Below are positions 17,987-26,462 of a stretch of DNA of 64,000 nucleotides, in pieces. The position numbers and the translations under genes are program-made. Below the pieces are notes generated by a model, which saw only the letters and a list, made by a program, of their open reading frames with translations, did no database searches and was not told where the DNA came from. Origin of the DNA: Pseudomonadota bacterium (GTDB lineage: Bacteria; Pseudomonadota; Alphaproteobacteria; Acetobacterales; Acetobacteraceae); contig JAKADX010000008.1 in NCBI GenBank assembly GCA_021818505.1, forward strand, positions 62,001 to 126,000, read 5' to 3'. Position 1 is the stretch's first letter; each line of letters begins with the position of its first letter.

Positions 17987-18008
17987 GTGCTACCCCGGTG
18001 CTGCCCCG
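17987..18008. repeat. Integrase arm-type sites, right end
   Basis: The tandem 11-mers GTGCTACCCCG and GTGCTGCCCCG repeat exactly the pair at 11490-11511 in the same orientation, 46 bp inside the right att repeat. The upstream bases (GATTTTCGCTGCG versus GATTTCCGCTTCC) are also similar. Confidence 0.55.
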
Positions 18009-18053
18009 CACGCCGGACCATGCCGGCAGGGAAACTATAAATCATTGATTTCC

Positions 18054-18129
<76 letters not shown>

Positions 18130-18234
18130 GCCGGGGCTCGTATAGCCCCGGCTCCGGCCGCCCGCAACCGATCAGCCGCTTCCCCTGCCGGGCCTCCTGC
18201 GGCACAACTGGCGGCGCCGCAAGCAGCCTCGGGC

Positions 18235-19497
18235 ATGTCACTCGCCGTCGCCGTCGCATCCGACCGTTCCGCCGCCAGCGCGCGCCTGCGCGAATGCCCC
18301 GATTGCGGGCTGCTGCAGCGCATGCCGCCGCTGCCGCGCGGCGCCGTGGCACGCTGCCCGCGCTGCGGCGCGGTGCTGCGCCGGCGCCGTCACGATCCGG
18401 CCGGCCGCGCCCTCGCCCTTGCTCTCACCGGTCTCCTGCTATTCGCCATCGCGTTCTTTGCACCGCTGATGGACGTCGATGTCCGCGGGCTCAGCCGGGA
18501 GATGACCCTGGTGGGCGGCCCGGTCGCGCTGGAACAGCATGGCTACTGGCCGCTCGCCGTCGCCGTGCTGGTGACCACGCTTGGCGCGCCGGCGGCCAGG
18601 CTGCTGGCGCTGGCCTATGTGCTCGCGCTGCTGCGGGTCGATCGCCCGCCGCGCCACCTCTATGCCGTGTTCCGTTGGTCGGAATGGCTCGACCGGTGGG
18701 CGATGCTGGAGGTGTTCCTACTCGGCGCGTTCGTCGCCTACACCCGCCTGATCGCCATGGCGCGGGTCGAGGTCGGCGCCGCGGTCTATGCGCTGGGCGG
18801 GCTGACGCTGGCGCTTGCGGCCGCCGACAGCGCGCTCGACCATGAGGCGGTGTGGCAGGGGCTGGAGCACAAGGGTATCGTCGCCGGCCGCGACCCCGGC
18901 GAGCCGGCCGGCACGCCCTTCGGCTGCGACAGTTGCGGGCTGGTCAGCCGTGCCACCCACGCCTGCCCGCGCTGCGGCGCGGCGGCGCGGCGGCGCAAGC
19001 CGGACAGCATCGTCCGCGCCTGGTCGCTGCTGATCGCCGCCGCCCTCCTCTACGTGCCGGCCAACACGCTGCCGGTGATGGCCTACATCAATCTCGGCCG
19101 CAGCCAGGACGCCACCATCCTTGGTGGTGTTGCGGAACTCGCCGACGAGGGGATGTGGCCGCTCGCCGCGCTGGTGTTCTTCGCGTCCATCACCGTGCCG
19201 CTGCTCAAGATCACCGGCCTCGGCTGGTTGCTGCTGACAACCCGGCGTGGCGAGCGGCGCTGGCTGCGGGGGCGCACCCGGCTTTATCGCATCGTCGATT
19301 CGGTCGGCCGGTGGTCGATGATCGACGTGTTCATGATCTCCATCCTGACCGCGCTGGTGCGCATGGGGCGGCTGGTTTCGGTCGATCCCGGACCGGCAGC
19401 CGTCGCCTTCTGCGCGGTGGTGGTCCTGACCATCCTGGCCGCCTCCAGCTTCGATCCGCGGCTGATGTGGGACGCCGCGGGGCATAATCGGACATGA
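18235..19497 (+). CDS. pqiA: Paraquat-inducible protein A, membrane component of MCE lipid transport
   Basis: The 420-residue inner-membrane protein is two tandem PqiA repeats. Each starts with a zinc-ribbon (CPDCGLL...CPRCGAV near residues 22-43; CDSCGLV...CPRCGAA near 229-247) and continues with about four membrane spans. PqiA is the membrane partner of the PqiB tunnel in envelope lipid traffic. Its stop overlaps the pqiB start (ATGA), and pqiB overlaps pqiC in the same way, giving a compact pqiABC operon. Confidence 0.93.
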   Translation: MSLAVAVASDRSAASARLRECPDCGLLQRMPPLPRGAVARCPRCGAVLRRRRHDPAGRALALALTGLLLFAIAFFAPLMDVDVRGLSREMTLVGGPVALEQHGYWPLAVAVLVTTLGAPAARLLALAYVLALLRVDRPPRHLYAVFRWSEWLDRWAMLEVFLLGAFVAYTRLIAMARVEVGAAVYALGGLTLALAAADSALDHEAVWQGLEHKGIVAGRDPGEPAGTPFGCDSCGLVSRATHACPRCGAAARRRKPDSIVRAWSLLIAAALLYVPANTLPVMAYINLGRSQDATILGGVAELADEGMWPLAALVFFASITVPLLKITGLGWLLLTTRRGERRWLRGRTRLYRIVDSVGRWSMIDVFMISILTALVRMGRLVSVDPGPAAVAFCAVVVLTILAASSFDPRLMWDAAGHNRT

Positions 19498-21206
19498 CCG
19501 AGGACGACACGCCGGCACCCGACCGGCTGCCAGAGGCGCGGGTGCAGACCCGGCGGGCCTTTCACGCGGTCTGGATGGTTCCGATCGTCGCCGCGCTGAT
19601 CGCGATCTTCCTCGGCTACCGCGCGATCAGCCAGCGGGGGGAGACGATCACCATCACGTTCTCCACCGCCGAGGGGCTGACCGCCGGCCAGACCAGAATC
19701 CGGCACAAGGCGGTCGATCTGGGCACCGTGCGGCGCATCACGCTGTCGCACGACATGCAGCACGTCATCGTGCAGGCCGATATGCGCCGCGAGGCGGACC
19801 GGTTCCTGACCACCAATGCGCGCTTCTGGGTGGTGCGCCCACGCCTGTCGGGGGGCAACATCTCCGGTCTCGATACGCTGCTCTCCGGCGGCTATATCGA
19901 GATGGACCCCGGCCAGCCCAGCGGCAAGGAGCGCACGTCGTTCCAGGGGCTGGAGGAGCCGCCCGCGGTGCGCTCCGACGAGCCTGGACGCTCCTTCGTG
20001 CTCAAGGCCGAGCGGATCGGCTCGATCTCCTCGGGCTCGCCGGTGTTCTTCCGCGACATCGCCGCCGGTGAGGTGCTCGGCTACGACGTCCATCCGGCCG
20101 AACGGCGAGAGGACACGTTCATCACCGTCCACATCTTCATCCGTGCGCCCTACGACCATTTCGTCCACGAAGGCTCGTATTTCTGGAACACTTCGGGGGT
20201 GTCGGTGCAGCTCGGCGCGGAGGGCGTACGCCTGCAACTGGAGAGCCTGCAGGCGCTGCTGTCCGGCGGCATCGCCTTCGACACGCCGCCGCCGCCGCGC
20301 GACGGACCGAGGGCCAGCCTTGATGCCCAGTTTCCCCTCTATAACGACCGGGCCGATGCGGCGTCTGCCATGATCCGCAACCGCGTTTCCTTCCTGGTCA
20401 ACTTCCACGGTTCGGTACGCGGGCTTGCTGTCGGCGCACCGGTGGAGTTGTACGGCATCCCGATCGGTTCGGTCACATCCATCCAGCTTCAGCTCGACCC
20501 GACCACCGGCCATCCCCATGTCGCCGTGCGTTTCCAGGTACAGACGGAGCGCATGTTCGGCACCGCGGACGAGCCGGCCCCGGACCCTGTCGCGACGGCA
20601 CGGCGACTGGTGGCACAGGGGCTGCGGGTGCAATTGCGCACCGCCAATATTCTGACAGGACAATTGCTGGTGGCGATGGATTTCTTCCCCGACCAGACTC
20701 CGGTGGCGGTGACCGAGCAGGACGGCGCGCTGGTACTGCCCAGTCTGCCCGGCGGACTTGAAGGAATCACCAGCAGCCTCGGCCAGATCCTGCACACGAT
20801 CGGCGCGCTGCCGCTGAACGAGATGGTGCAGCACATGAATGACGCGCTCGCCCGCGTCGATGCGCTGACCGCCGCGCCCGAGACCGCCGGCAGCCTGCGC
20901 AAGCTCGCGGCCACCCTCGCCGCGCTGAACGAGCTGGTGCGCCAGACCAGTGCCGGAGTTGCGCCCGCGCTGGAGCGGCTGCCACAGATCGCGCGCCAGA
21001 TGCAGGCGGCGCTGGAGAGCGCACAGCGCCTGCTCAACTCAACGGAGGCCGGCTATGGCGGCAGCTCGCAGGTCCGACGCGACCTGGAGCGGTTGATGGA
21101 CCAGTTCAGCGATGCCGCGCGTTCGGTACGCCTGCTCGCCGACTTCCTCGACCAGCACCCGGAGGCGTTGCTGCGCGGGCGTACCGGCGCGGCGGCGGCG
21201 CCATGA
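19494..21206 (+). CDS. pqiB: MCE-domain protein PqiB
   Basis: The 570-residue protein has one N-terminal membrane anchor (VWMVPIVAALIAIFLGYRAI, about 22-41) and then three MCE domains (about 45-140, 160-220 and 285-390), each with the family's GLxxGxxVxxxGxxVGxV-like core. A C-terminal alpha-helical region (about 420-560) would form the periplasm-spanning needle. It carries lipids between the two membranes with PqiA and the lipoprotein PqiC. Confidence 0.93.
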   Translation: MTEDDTPAPDRLPEARVQTRRAFHAVWMVPIVAALIAIFLGYRAISQRGETITITFSTAEGLTAGQTRIRHKAVDLGTVRRITLSHDMQHVIVQADMRREADRFLTTNARFWVVRPRLSGGNISGLDTLLSGGYIEMDPGQPSGKERTSFQGLEEPPAVRSDEPGRSFVLKAERIGSISSGSPVFFRDIAAGEVLGYDVHPAERREDTFITVHIFIRAPYDHFVHEGSYFWNTSGVSVQLGAEGVRLQLESLQALLSGGIAFDTPPPPRDGPRASLDAQFPLYNDRADAASAMIRNRVSFLVNFHGSVRGLAVGAPVELYGIPIGSVTSIQLQLDPTTGHPHVAVRFQVQTERMFGTADEPAPDPVATARRLVAQGLRVQLRTANILTGQLLVAMDFFPDQTPVAVTEQDGALVLPSLPGGLEGITSSLGQILHTIGALPLNEMVQHMNDALARVDALTAAPETAGSLRKLAATLAALNELVRQTSAGVAPALERLPQIARQMQAALESAQRLLNSTEAGYGGSSQVRRDLERLMDQFSDAARSVRLLADFLDQHPEALLRGRTGAAAAP

Positions 21207-21775
21207 TGCCGCGCCGCGCCGCGGCCGGGCTGCTGCTGCTGGCGGTGCTGGCCGGCTGCGCCTCGCCCACGCCGACGCTGTTCACGTTGGCCGCCGTGCC
21301 CGGTCCGCAGCGCCACATTCCGTCGCACAGCATCGAGCTGCGGCGCATCGGCCTTGCCGGCTATCTCGACCGTCCCGAGATCGTCAGCGGCGAGACGGAC
21401 TACCGCCTGCAGATCGCGCACAACGACCGCTGGGGCGAGTCGCTCGGCTCCATGCTGGGCCGGGTCATCACCGAGGACCTGGTGGAGCGGTTGCCCGGCG
21501 CCGCCGTGTTCACCGAGTCCGGCGCCATCTCCACCCGCCCCGACCTGGTGCTGGAGATCGACGTGCAGCGGTTCGACACCGATGCGACCGGCAGGCTGGT
21601 GCTGCTCGCCCAGGTCGCCGTGCGCCGCGCGGACGCGCGGGAGGCGGCCCATGCCGAGACGCTGCGCCTGACCGGGCATCCGGCCTCGCCGGCGACCCGC
21701 GACCTGGTCGCGGCGATGAGCGCGGCGCTCGGCGAACTCGCCGACCGGATCGTGGGAATGCTGGCGCGGGCCTGA
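21203..21775 (+). CDS. pqiC: PqiC/YmbA-type outer-membrane lipoprotein
   Basis: The 190-residue protein has a lipoprotein signal (LLLLAVLAGC, lipidated cysteine near residue 19) and an ABC-type transport auxiliary domain (TLFTLAAVPGP, IELRRIGLAGYLDRPEIV, LGRVITEDLVERLP). It is the outer-membrane partner of PqiB. It overlaps pqiB by ATGA. Confidence 0.9.
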   Translation: MMPRRAAAGLLLLAVLAGCASPTPTLFTLAAVPGPQRHIPSHSIELRRIGLAGYLDRPEIVSGETDYRLQIAHNDRWGESLGSMLGRVITEDLVERLPGAAVFTESGAISTRPDLVLEIDVQRFDTDATGRLVLLAQVAVRRADAREAAHAETLRLTGHPASPATRDLVAAMSAALGELADRIVGMLARA

Positions 21776-21794
21776 GGCGAAGCGGGCCTTCGGG

Positions 21795-22256
21795 TCAGGC
21801 GGCCGGCTCGAGCGTGGCCAGTTCGCGCAGCTTGCGCGCCATCGCGGCGATGCCGTTGCCCCGGTTGGTCGAGAGCGCCTCAATTAATCCGAGTTGCTTT
21901 AAGAATTCCGGCCCCGTCGCCGCGATCTCTGCCGGCGGGCGCCCGGAATAGACGCGCAGCAGCAGCGCAACGAGGCCCGAGACGATGGCGGCGTCGGACG
22001 CACCGGCAAAGAACAGCCGCCCCTCTCGCCGCGTCGCTTCCATCCACACGCGGCTCTGACAGCCCGGCACGCGATGCGCGTCGTCTGCCCATTCCTCGGG
22101 GAACGGCGGCAGCTTGCGGCCGAGTTCGATGATGTACTGATAGCGGTCCATCCAGTCGTCCAACACCGCCAGCTCCTCGCCGATCGCGGCGATGGCGTCG
22201 GCGGCGCTGGATTCCTCGGGACGGACGAACGGGTCGGGCGGGGCCATGCGCCGCAT
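21795..22256 (-). CDS. sufE: SufE sulfur acceptor protein
   Basis: The 153-residue protein is a SufE-family partner of cysteine desulfurase in iron-sulfur cluster assembly. The sulfur-accepting cysteine is C66 in HRVPGCQSRVW. It keeps DDWMDRYQYIIELGRKLP and the C-terminal NRGNGIAAM segment. Two close ATG codons (22256 and 22247) have weak ribosome sites; the second may be the true start. It stands alone, convergent with pqiC. Confidence 0.92.
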   Translation of the reverse strand: MRRMAPPDPFVRPEESSAADAIAAIGEELAVLDDWMDRYQYIIELGRKLPPFPEEWADDAHRVPGCQSRVWMEATRREGRLFFAGASDAAIVSGLVALLLRVYSGRPPAEIAATGPEFLKQLGLIEALSTNRGNGIAAMARKLRELATLEPAA

Positions 22257-22295
22257 GTGCGCAGGCCCGCCCGCCGCGTCAAGCTTCGCCTCGCG

Positions 22296-22511
22296 TCAGG
22301 ACTGATCGTCCGGATTGATCGGCAGCAGCCCATTGATCATGGTGCCGTCGGGACGCAGCATGTCCGAGGGCACATTGTAGAAGCCGCCGAGCGGCCGTGC
22401 CCCGGCGACCGCGCTGTCTGTCGGCGTGCCGCCGCCGGACGCGCACCCCGCGAGGACTCCCGCCGCAACGAAAACACCCAGTAAGCGCAACCAAGTTCGA
22501 CCGATGGACAT
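22296..22511 (-). CDS. Small lipoprotein, paralogue 1
   Basis: A 71-residue lipoprotein: signal LLGVFVAAGVLAGC with the lipid cysteine at residue 23, then a short mature part ending FYNVPSDMLRPDGT and NGLLPINPDDQS. The gene just upstream encodes a protein with the same C-terminal pattern. A GGAGG-like ribosome site precedes the ATG. No function is known to me; its place beside the flagellar block could be chance. Confidence 0.78.
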   Translation of the reverse strand: MSIGRTWLRLLGVFVAAGVLAGCASGGGTPTDSAVAGARPLGGFYNVPSDMLRPDGTMINGLLPINPDDQS

Positions 22512-22535
22512 GGCACGTTCCGCGCCTCCTTCGCT

Positions 22536-22751
22536 TCACCTCTGGTCATTGGGGTTGATCGGGAACAGCCCGTTGGTGGCAAACGTACCGTCCGGTGCGA
22601 GCATGCTCGGCGGCACGTTGTAGAGTGGGCTGAGGACCGTCGGCCGCGGCGCGCCCTCCCATCCGGCACAGCCGGCGGTCAGCAGCACGCCGACGAGCAG
22701 GCCCGGACGCAGCCAGCAAAGACGCAACAACCGGCGGCACCACGACGACAT
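22536..22751 (-). CDS. Small lipoprotein, paralogue 2
   Basis: A 71-residue lipoprotein (LVGVLLTAGC, cysteine at residue 28) whose mature tail LYNVPPSMLAPDGT...NGLFPINPNDQR matches that of the neighbour at 22296-22511. Both are on the minus strand, 24 bp apart, and probably arose by tandem duplication. The shared pattern is YNVPxxMLxPDGT then NGLxPINPxDQ. Function unknown. Confidence 0.78.
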   Translation of the reverse strand: MSSWCRRLLRLCWLRPGLLVGVLLTAGCAGWEGAPRPTVLSPLYNVPPSMLAPDGTFATNGLFPINPNDQR

Positions 22752-22868
22752 CGCGGCGGATCCCCGAATTCTTACATCTTGATGACACCTGGTTCGGACC
22801 GGGCCCCGATGCCAGCAGTTGCCCGGCTAAAATTATTGTTCTTGTCTGCCGACTTTGCGCGGCCGCGC

Positions 22869-23603
22869 TCAGGGCTGAGCGAAACTCTGCACCAGGCTGC
22901 CGCTGACCAGCCGCCAGCCATCGACAAGGACGAAGAAGATCAGCTTGAACGGCAGCGAAACCACGTTCGGTGGCAGCATCATCATGCCCAGGCCCATCAG
23001 CACGCTCGCCACCACCATGTCGATGACCAGGAACGGCAGGTAGAGCAGGAACCCCATCTCGAACGCGCGCCGCAACTCGCCGACCAGGAACGCCGGCAAC
23101 AGTGCGCGCCACGGCGTTGCATCGGCGCTCGGCGGATCGGGCAGGTGCGCCAACCCGAGGAACAGCCGCAGGTCGTCAGCGCGCGCGCTCGTCGCCATGA
23201 ATTTGCGGAACGGTTCGGCGGCAAGACGCAATCCCTCCAGGTCGCCGACACGCCCGTTCGCCATCGGCAGCAGCCCGCTCTGCCACGCCTGATCGAGCAC
23301 CGGCTGCATGACGAAGAAGGTCAGAAACAGCGCCAGCCCGATCAGCACCGTATTGGGCGGCGTCGAGGCGGCGCCGATCGCACTGCGCAGCAGCGACAGC
23401 ACGATGACGATGCGTGTGAACGCGGTCGCCATCACCAGCAGACTCGGCGCCAGTGACAGCACCGTGATCAGGGCGGTCAACTGCACCAACCGCGACGTCG
23501 CCCCCGGCCCGGCGGTGCCGAGATCGAGCGCCAGCGACTGCGCCGCGGCGCCCTGTGCGAACGCCGTCAGCAGCACCGCGGCGAGCAGCGCGATGCGCGT
23601 CAT
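22869..23603 (-). CDS. fliP: Flagellar export gate protein FliP
   Basis: The 244-residue protein has a cleavable signal peptide, four membrane spans and the FliP signatures FTRIVIVLSLLR, GLALFLTFFVMQP and FLLYLPFLVIDMVVASVLMGLGMMMLPP. It forms the core of the flagellar type III export gate with FliQ and FliR. The start (MTRIALLAAV) is set by the ATGA overlap with fliO. Confidence 0.95.
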   Translation of the reverse strand: MTRIALLAAVLLTAFAQGAAAQSLALDLGTAGPGATSRLVQLTALITVLSLAPSLLVMATAFTRIVIVLSLLRSAIGAASTPPNTVLIGLALFLTFFVMQPVLDQAWQSGLLPMANGRVGDLEGLRLAAEPFRKFMATSARADDLRLFLGLAHLPDPPSADATPWRALLPAFLVGELRRAFEMGFLLYLPFLVIDMVVASVLMGLGMMMLPPNVVSLPFKLIFFVLVDGWRLVSGSLVQSFAQP

Positions 23604-23872
23604 GCCGGCGGATCCTGCCAGCCCAGCACCACGTCCTGCGTTCCGCCGATCAGCAGCAGCAGCCGCCGTCCGCCGCAGCGCACGAGCACCAGCCGCCGCC
23701 GGGCGTCCAGGGCAAGCACCTGTTCGAGCGCCAGCACGGCATCGCGTGGCGCGGCGAGCCCCGGCGGCAGCAGTCGCGGCGGCAGCAGCAGCACCAGCCG
23801 CCGGGCCGCGAACACCAGCGCGATGACGCCGGCCAGCGCCGCCAGCGCGCCGATCGCAGCCGTCGCGGTCAT
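23600..23872 (-). CDS. fliO: Flagellar assembly protein FliO
   Basis: The 90-residue protein has one N-terminal membrane span (AALAGVIALVFAARRLVLLL) and a short cytoplasmic domain with EQVLALDARRRLVLVRCGGRRLLLLIGG, the FliO hallmark. It helps FliP assemble. It overlaps both fliP and the upstream unknown gene by ATGA. Confidence 0.85.
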   Translation of the reverse strand: MTATAAIGALAALAGVIALVFAARRLVLLLPPRLLPPGLAAPRDAVLALEQVLALDARRRLVLVRCGGRRLLLLIGGTQDVVLGWQDPPA

Positions 23873-24138
23873 GGCGCCGCGCCCTCTTCCGGCTGGCAAG
23901 CGAGCGCGAGCGCGTCGAGTTCGGCCAGCAACCCCTGGAGCCGTGGGCGCAGCGCCCGCCCCTGCTCGGGCGGCAAATCGAGGCACGCGGCGGCAAGCCG
24001 GCCGGCCAGGTCATCCAGTCCGGCGAGATCGAGCGGCCGGCGCGACGCGGCAAGCGCACGCGCGAGCGTCAGCATGTTACCGAACCGCTCCAGAAGCAGC
24101 ACGGCCAGCGTGTCGGGGAAAAGCGTCACGCGCGACAT
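23869..24138 (-). CDS. Unknown helical protein in the fliO-fliP operon
   Basis: An 89-residue, leucine-rich, soluble helical protein (TLFPDTLAVLLLERFGNMLTLARAL; LQGLLAELDALALACQ). It is the first gene of the minus-strand flagellar unit and overlaps fliO by ATGA, so it is very likely expressed with it. No family is recognised; a small flagellar chaperone or regulator is possible on context alone. Confidence 0.65.
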   Translation of the reverse strand: MSRVTLFPDTLAVLLLERFGNMLTLARALAASRRPLDLAGLDDLAGRLAAACLDLPPEQGRALRPRLQGLLAELDALALACQPEEGAAP

Positions 24139-24225
24139 TACCGCCGCGACGGCTTAACCAAACCTTGCTGCCGTGCCGCCACGCCGATTCACACTCCGTT
24201 CAGCATTGACTGCCATCCTGCCGCG

Positions 24226-24609
24226 ATGTTCGACGTGGCAAGCATTCCGCTGTTTGCGCTGGCCGATCGACGGCTCGCCTGGATCGACCGGCGGCAGCAC
24301 GTGCTGGCGCAGAACGTCGCCAACGCCGACACGCCGGGCTGGCGCGCGCACGATCTCAAGCCGTTCGCGGCCCTGCTCGGCCGGCCGCCTATCACGCTCG
24401 CGGCGACCGAGGGCACCACGATGACCGCCGGCGCTGGCGCGGGCGCGCCGGATGCGGCGACGGCGCCGGGCGAAGTCGCGCCTGACGGCAATGGCGTCGT
24501 GCTCGACAAGGAACTCCTGAAAGTGGCGGAAACCGACACGGCGCACGAGCTGACCGTCAACCTCGTGCAGGCCTGGGTCGGCATGTTCCGTACCGCGATC
24601 GGACGCTAG
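24226..24609 (+). CDS. flgB: Flagellar basal-body rod protein FlgB
   Basis: The 127-residue rod protein has the conserved N-terminal segment RRQHVLAQNVANADTPGWRAHDLKPF and a C-terminal helix (ELTVNLVQAWVGMFRTAIGR). It forms the proximal rod with FlgC and FliE and is exported by the flagellar system. It starts the plus-strand flagellar unit, divergent from the fliO-fliP unit across an 87-bp gap. Confidence 0.93.
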   Translation: MFDVASIPLFALADRRLAWIDRRQHVLAQNVANADTPGWRAHDLKPFAALLGRPPITLAATEGTTMTAGAGAGAPDAATAPGEVAPDGNGVVLDKELLKVAETDTAHELTVNLVQAWVGMFRTAIGR

Positions 24610-24624
24610 CGAAGGAGCAGGGCG

Positions 24625-25032
24625 ATGGATCTGTCGCGCGCACTCGACATTTCTGCGGCGGGCATGACGGCGCAGACTGGCCGGCTGCGCGTGATCGCCG
24701 AGAACCTCGCCAATGCGGATACCACCGGCAGCACGCCGGGCGCTGCGCCTTATCAGCGCAAGACAGTCAGCTTCACCAACCGCTTGGATCGTGCGCTGGG
24801 GATGACCACGGTGCAGATGTCGCGCGTTGGTCGCGACACCACCGCCTTCCCGAAGCGTTACGATCCCGGCAACCCCGCAGCGGATGCGACTGGCTATGTG
24901 CAGACGCCCAACGTCAACAGCTTCATCGAAGTGATGGACATGCGCGAGGCGGAACGCAGCTACAATGCCAATCTTCAGGTGTTGCAGGCCACGCGCGGCA
25001 TGTTGCTGCGCACTATCACGATGCTGAAATAG
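24625..25032 (+). CDS. flgC: Flagellar basal-body rod protein FlgC
   Basis: The 135-residue protein has the FlgC N terminus (ALDISAAGMTAQTGRLRVIAENLANADTTG in part) and the C-terminal signature NVNSFIEVMDMREAERSYNANLQVLQATRGML. A ribosome site GAAGGAG lies 8 bp before the start. The protein forms the proximal rod with FlgB. Confidence 0.95.
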   Translation: MDLSRALDISAAGMTAQTGRLRVIAENLANADTTGSTPGAAPYQRKTVSFTNRLDRALGMTTVQMSRVGRDTTAFPKRYDPGNPAADATGYVQTPNVNSFIEVMDMREAERSYNANLQVLQATRGMLLRTITMLK

Positions 25033-25036
25033 CTGT

Positions 25037-25372
25037 ATGGTCGCGGTGCCCGCGCTGGCGCTGGCGCAGCCGGGCGTGTCGCCGCAGGACGCGGCGCGCG
25101 CCTATCGGGCGGTCGATGCCGGCGCCAATCCGGGCGGGGGTGGCACGACCGCGGGCAGCGACTTCGGCGGGATGCTCACGCGAGCGCTGCAGGACGCCGT
25201 GCAGTCCGGCCACGCGGCGGAGGCGCAGGCGGCGCAGGCGATCGCCGGCAGCGGGGACCTGACGGAAGTGGTGCAGGCGGTCTCCCGCGCCGAACTCACA
25301 TTGCAGACCGCGACCGCGATTCGCGACCGCGTGGTGCAGGCGTATCAGGACATCATGAAGATGCCGATCTGA
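25037..25372 (+). CDS. fliE: Flagellar hook-basal body complex protein FliE
   Basis: The 111-residue protein has a variable N terminus and the FliE C-terminal region LTEVVQAVSRAELTLQTATAIRDRVVQAYQDIMKMPI. FliE joins the MS ring and export gate to the rod. It starts 4 bp after flgC. The start ATG at 25037 has only a weak ribosome site, and coupling to flgC is likely. Confidence 0.92.
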   Translation: MVAVPALALAQPGVSPQDAARAYRAVDAGANPGGGGTTAGSDFGGMLTRALQDAVQSGHAAEAQAAQAIAGSGDLTEVVQAVSRAELTLQTATAIRDRVVQAYQDIMKMPI

Positions 25373-25399
25373 AGGAGCGCGGGCGCCGCAGTCAGCATC

Positions 25400-25672
25400 A
25401 TGGGCGAGCAGGAAGTCGGCGCGCTGCTGCGCGAGGCGGTGGCGGTGGTGCTGAAGCTCGGCGGCCCGCCGCTGCTCGCGGCACTCCTGGTTGGGCTGGT
25501 GATGTCGCTTGTACAGGCGGTGACGCAAGTTCACGAGCAGACCGTCGCCTTCGTGCCCAAGATGCTCGCGGTCGTCGCGGCCCTGGTGCTGCTCGGCCCG
25601 TTCATGCTGGGCACGCTCGCCGATTTCGCGCGCCTTCTGTTCGACCGGCTGGTCGCGGTTGGCGCGCAATGA
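25400..25672 (+). CDS. fliQ: Flagellar export gate protein FliQ
   Basis: The 90-residue protein has two membrane spans and the FliQ pattern (GPPLLAALLVGLVMSLVQAVTQVHEQTVAFVPKMLAV in overview). It packs around FliP and FliR in the export gate. It lies between fliE and fliR with short spacing. Confidence 0.94.
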   Translation: MGEQEVGALLREAVAVVLKLGGPPLLAALLVGLVMSLVQAVTQVHEQTVAFVPKMLAVVAALVLLGPFMLGTLADFARLLFDRLVAVGAQ

Positions 25673-25679
25673 GGCGCGC

Positions 25680-26459
25680 ATGACGGCTGCCGACGCCGCG
25701 CTGCTCGCGCACCTGCCGCAGTTCGCCTTTGCTTTCGTACTGGTGCTGGGACGCGTCGGCGCGGCCTGCATGTTGATCCCCGGCGTCGGCGAGGCGGAAC
25801 TGCCGATGATCGTGCGCGCCGGTTTCGCGCTGGCGCTGACCGCGCTGCTGCTGCCGGTGCTTGCCCACGATCTCCCGCCGCCGCCGGCGGATGTCTGGCG
25901 CGGGCTGGCCATGCTGATCGCCGAACTGGCGGCGGGGCTGCTGCTCGGCTGGCTGGCGCGGCTGCTGCTGCTCGCGCTGCCGCTGGCCGGGCAGATGATC
26001 GCCCTGCTCACCGGGCAGGCCAGCGTCCTGCAACCGGACGAGATGCTGGGCGCCCAGGGCGCGGCGATGGGCCGGCTGCTCGGCCTGGCCGGCCCCGTGC
26101 TCCTGCTGTCCTCCGGCCTCTACGCGCTGCCGTTGCAGGCGCTCGCCGGCAGCTATCGTGTGCTGCCCGCCGGCGCGCTGCTGCCGGCGGGCGACACGGC
26201 GGCGAGCGCGATCGCCGCGGTCGCCGCCTGTTTTGCCCTGGCGCTGCGGCTGGCCGCGCCGTTCCTGCTCGCCGGCATCGTCTGGCAGGTGGCGCTGGCG
26301 GCGCTGGTGCGGCTGGCGCCGCAGGTACCGGTGTTCTTCCTCGCCGCCCCGGCGCAACTGCTCGGCGGGCTGGCGCTGCTGGCCGCACTCGCCGGTGCCG
26401 TGCTCGGCGTCTGGGGGCAGAGCGTGGCCTCCGGACTGGCCGCGCTGCCGGGCCTTTGA
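25680..26459 (+). CDS. fliR: Flagellar export gate protein FliR
   Basis: The 259-residue multi-span protein has FAFVLVLGRVGAACMLIPGVG at the N terminus and later APVFFLAAP-like and AGQMIALLTGQ segments typical of FliR. The ATG at 25680 lies 7 bp after the fliQ stop; a longer start inside fliQ is unlikely. flhB follows 3 bp later. Confidence 0.92.
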   Translation: MTAADAALLAHLPQFAFAFVLVLGRVGAACMLIPGVGEAELPMIVRAGFALALTALLLPVLAHDLPPPPADVWRGLAMLIAELAAGLLLGWLARLLLLALPLAGQMIALLTGQASVLQPDEMLGAQGAAMGRLLGLAGPVLLLSSGLYALPLQALAGSYRVLPAGALLPAGDTAASAIAAVAACFALALRLAAPFLLAGIVWQVALAALVRLAPQVPVFFLAAPAQLLGGLALLAALAGAVLGVWGQSVASGLAALPGL

Positions 26460-26462
26460 CAC

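Noticed and set aside
17556-18011. Minus-strand open frame at the right end of the element
   Set aside because: No ribosome site, biased composition, and it covers the hairpins and arm sites.
24139-24225. Sigma-54 promoter between the divergent flagellar units
   Set aside because: A GGCAC element is present on the minus strand, but no GC at the required distance, so the -24/-12 pattern fails.
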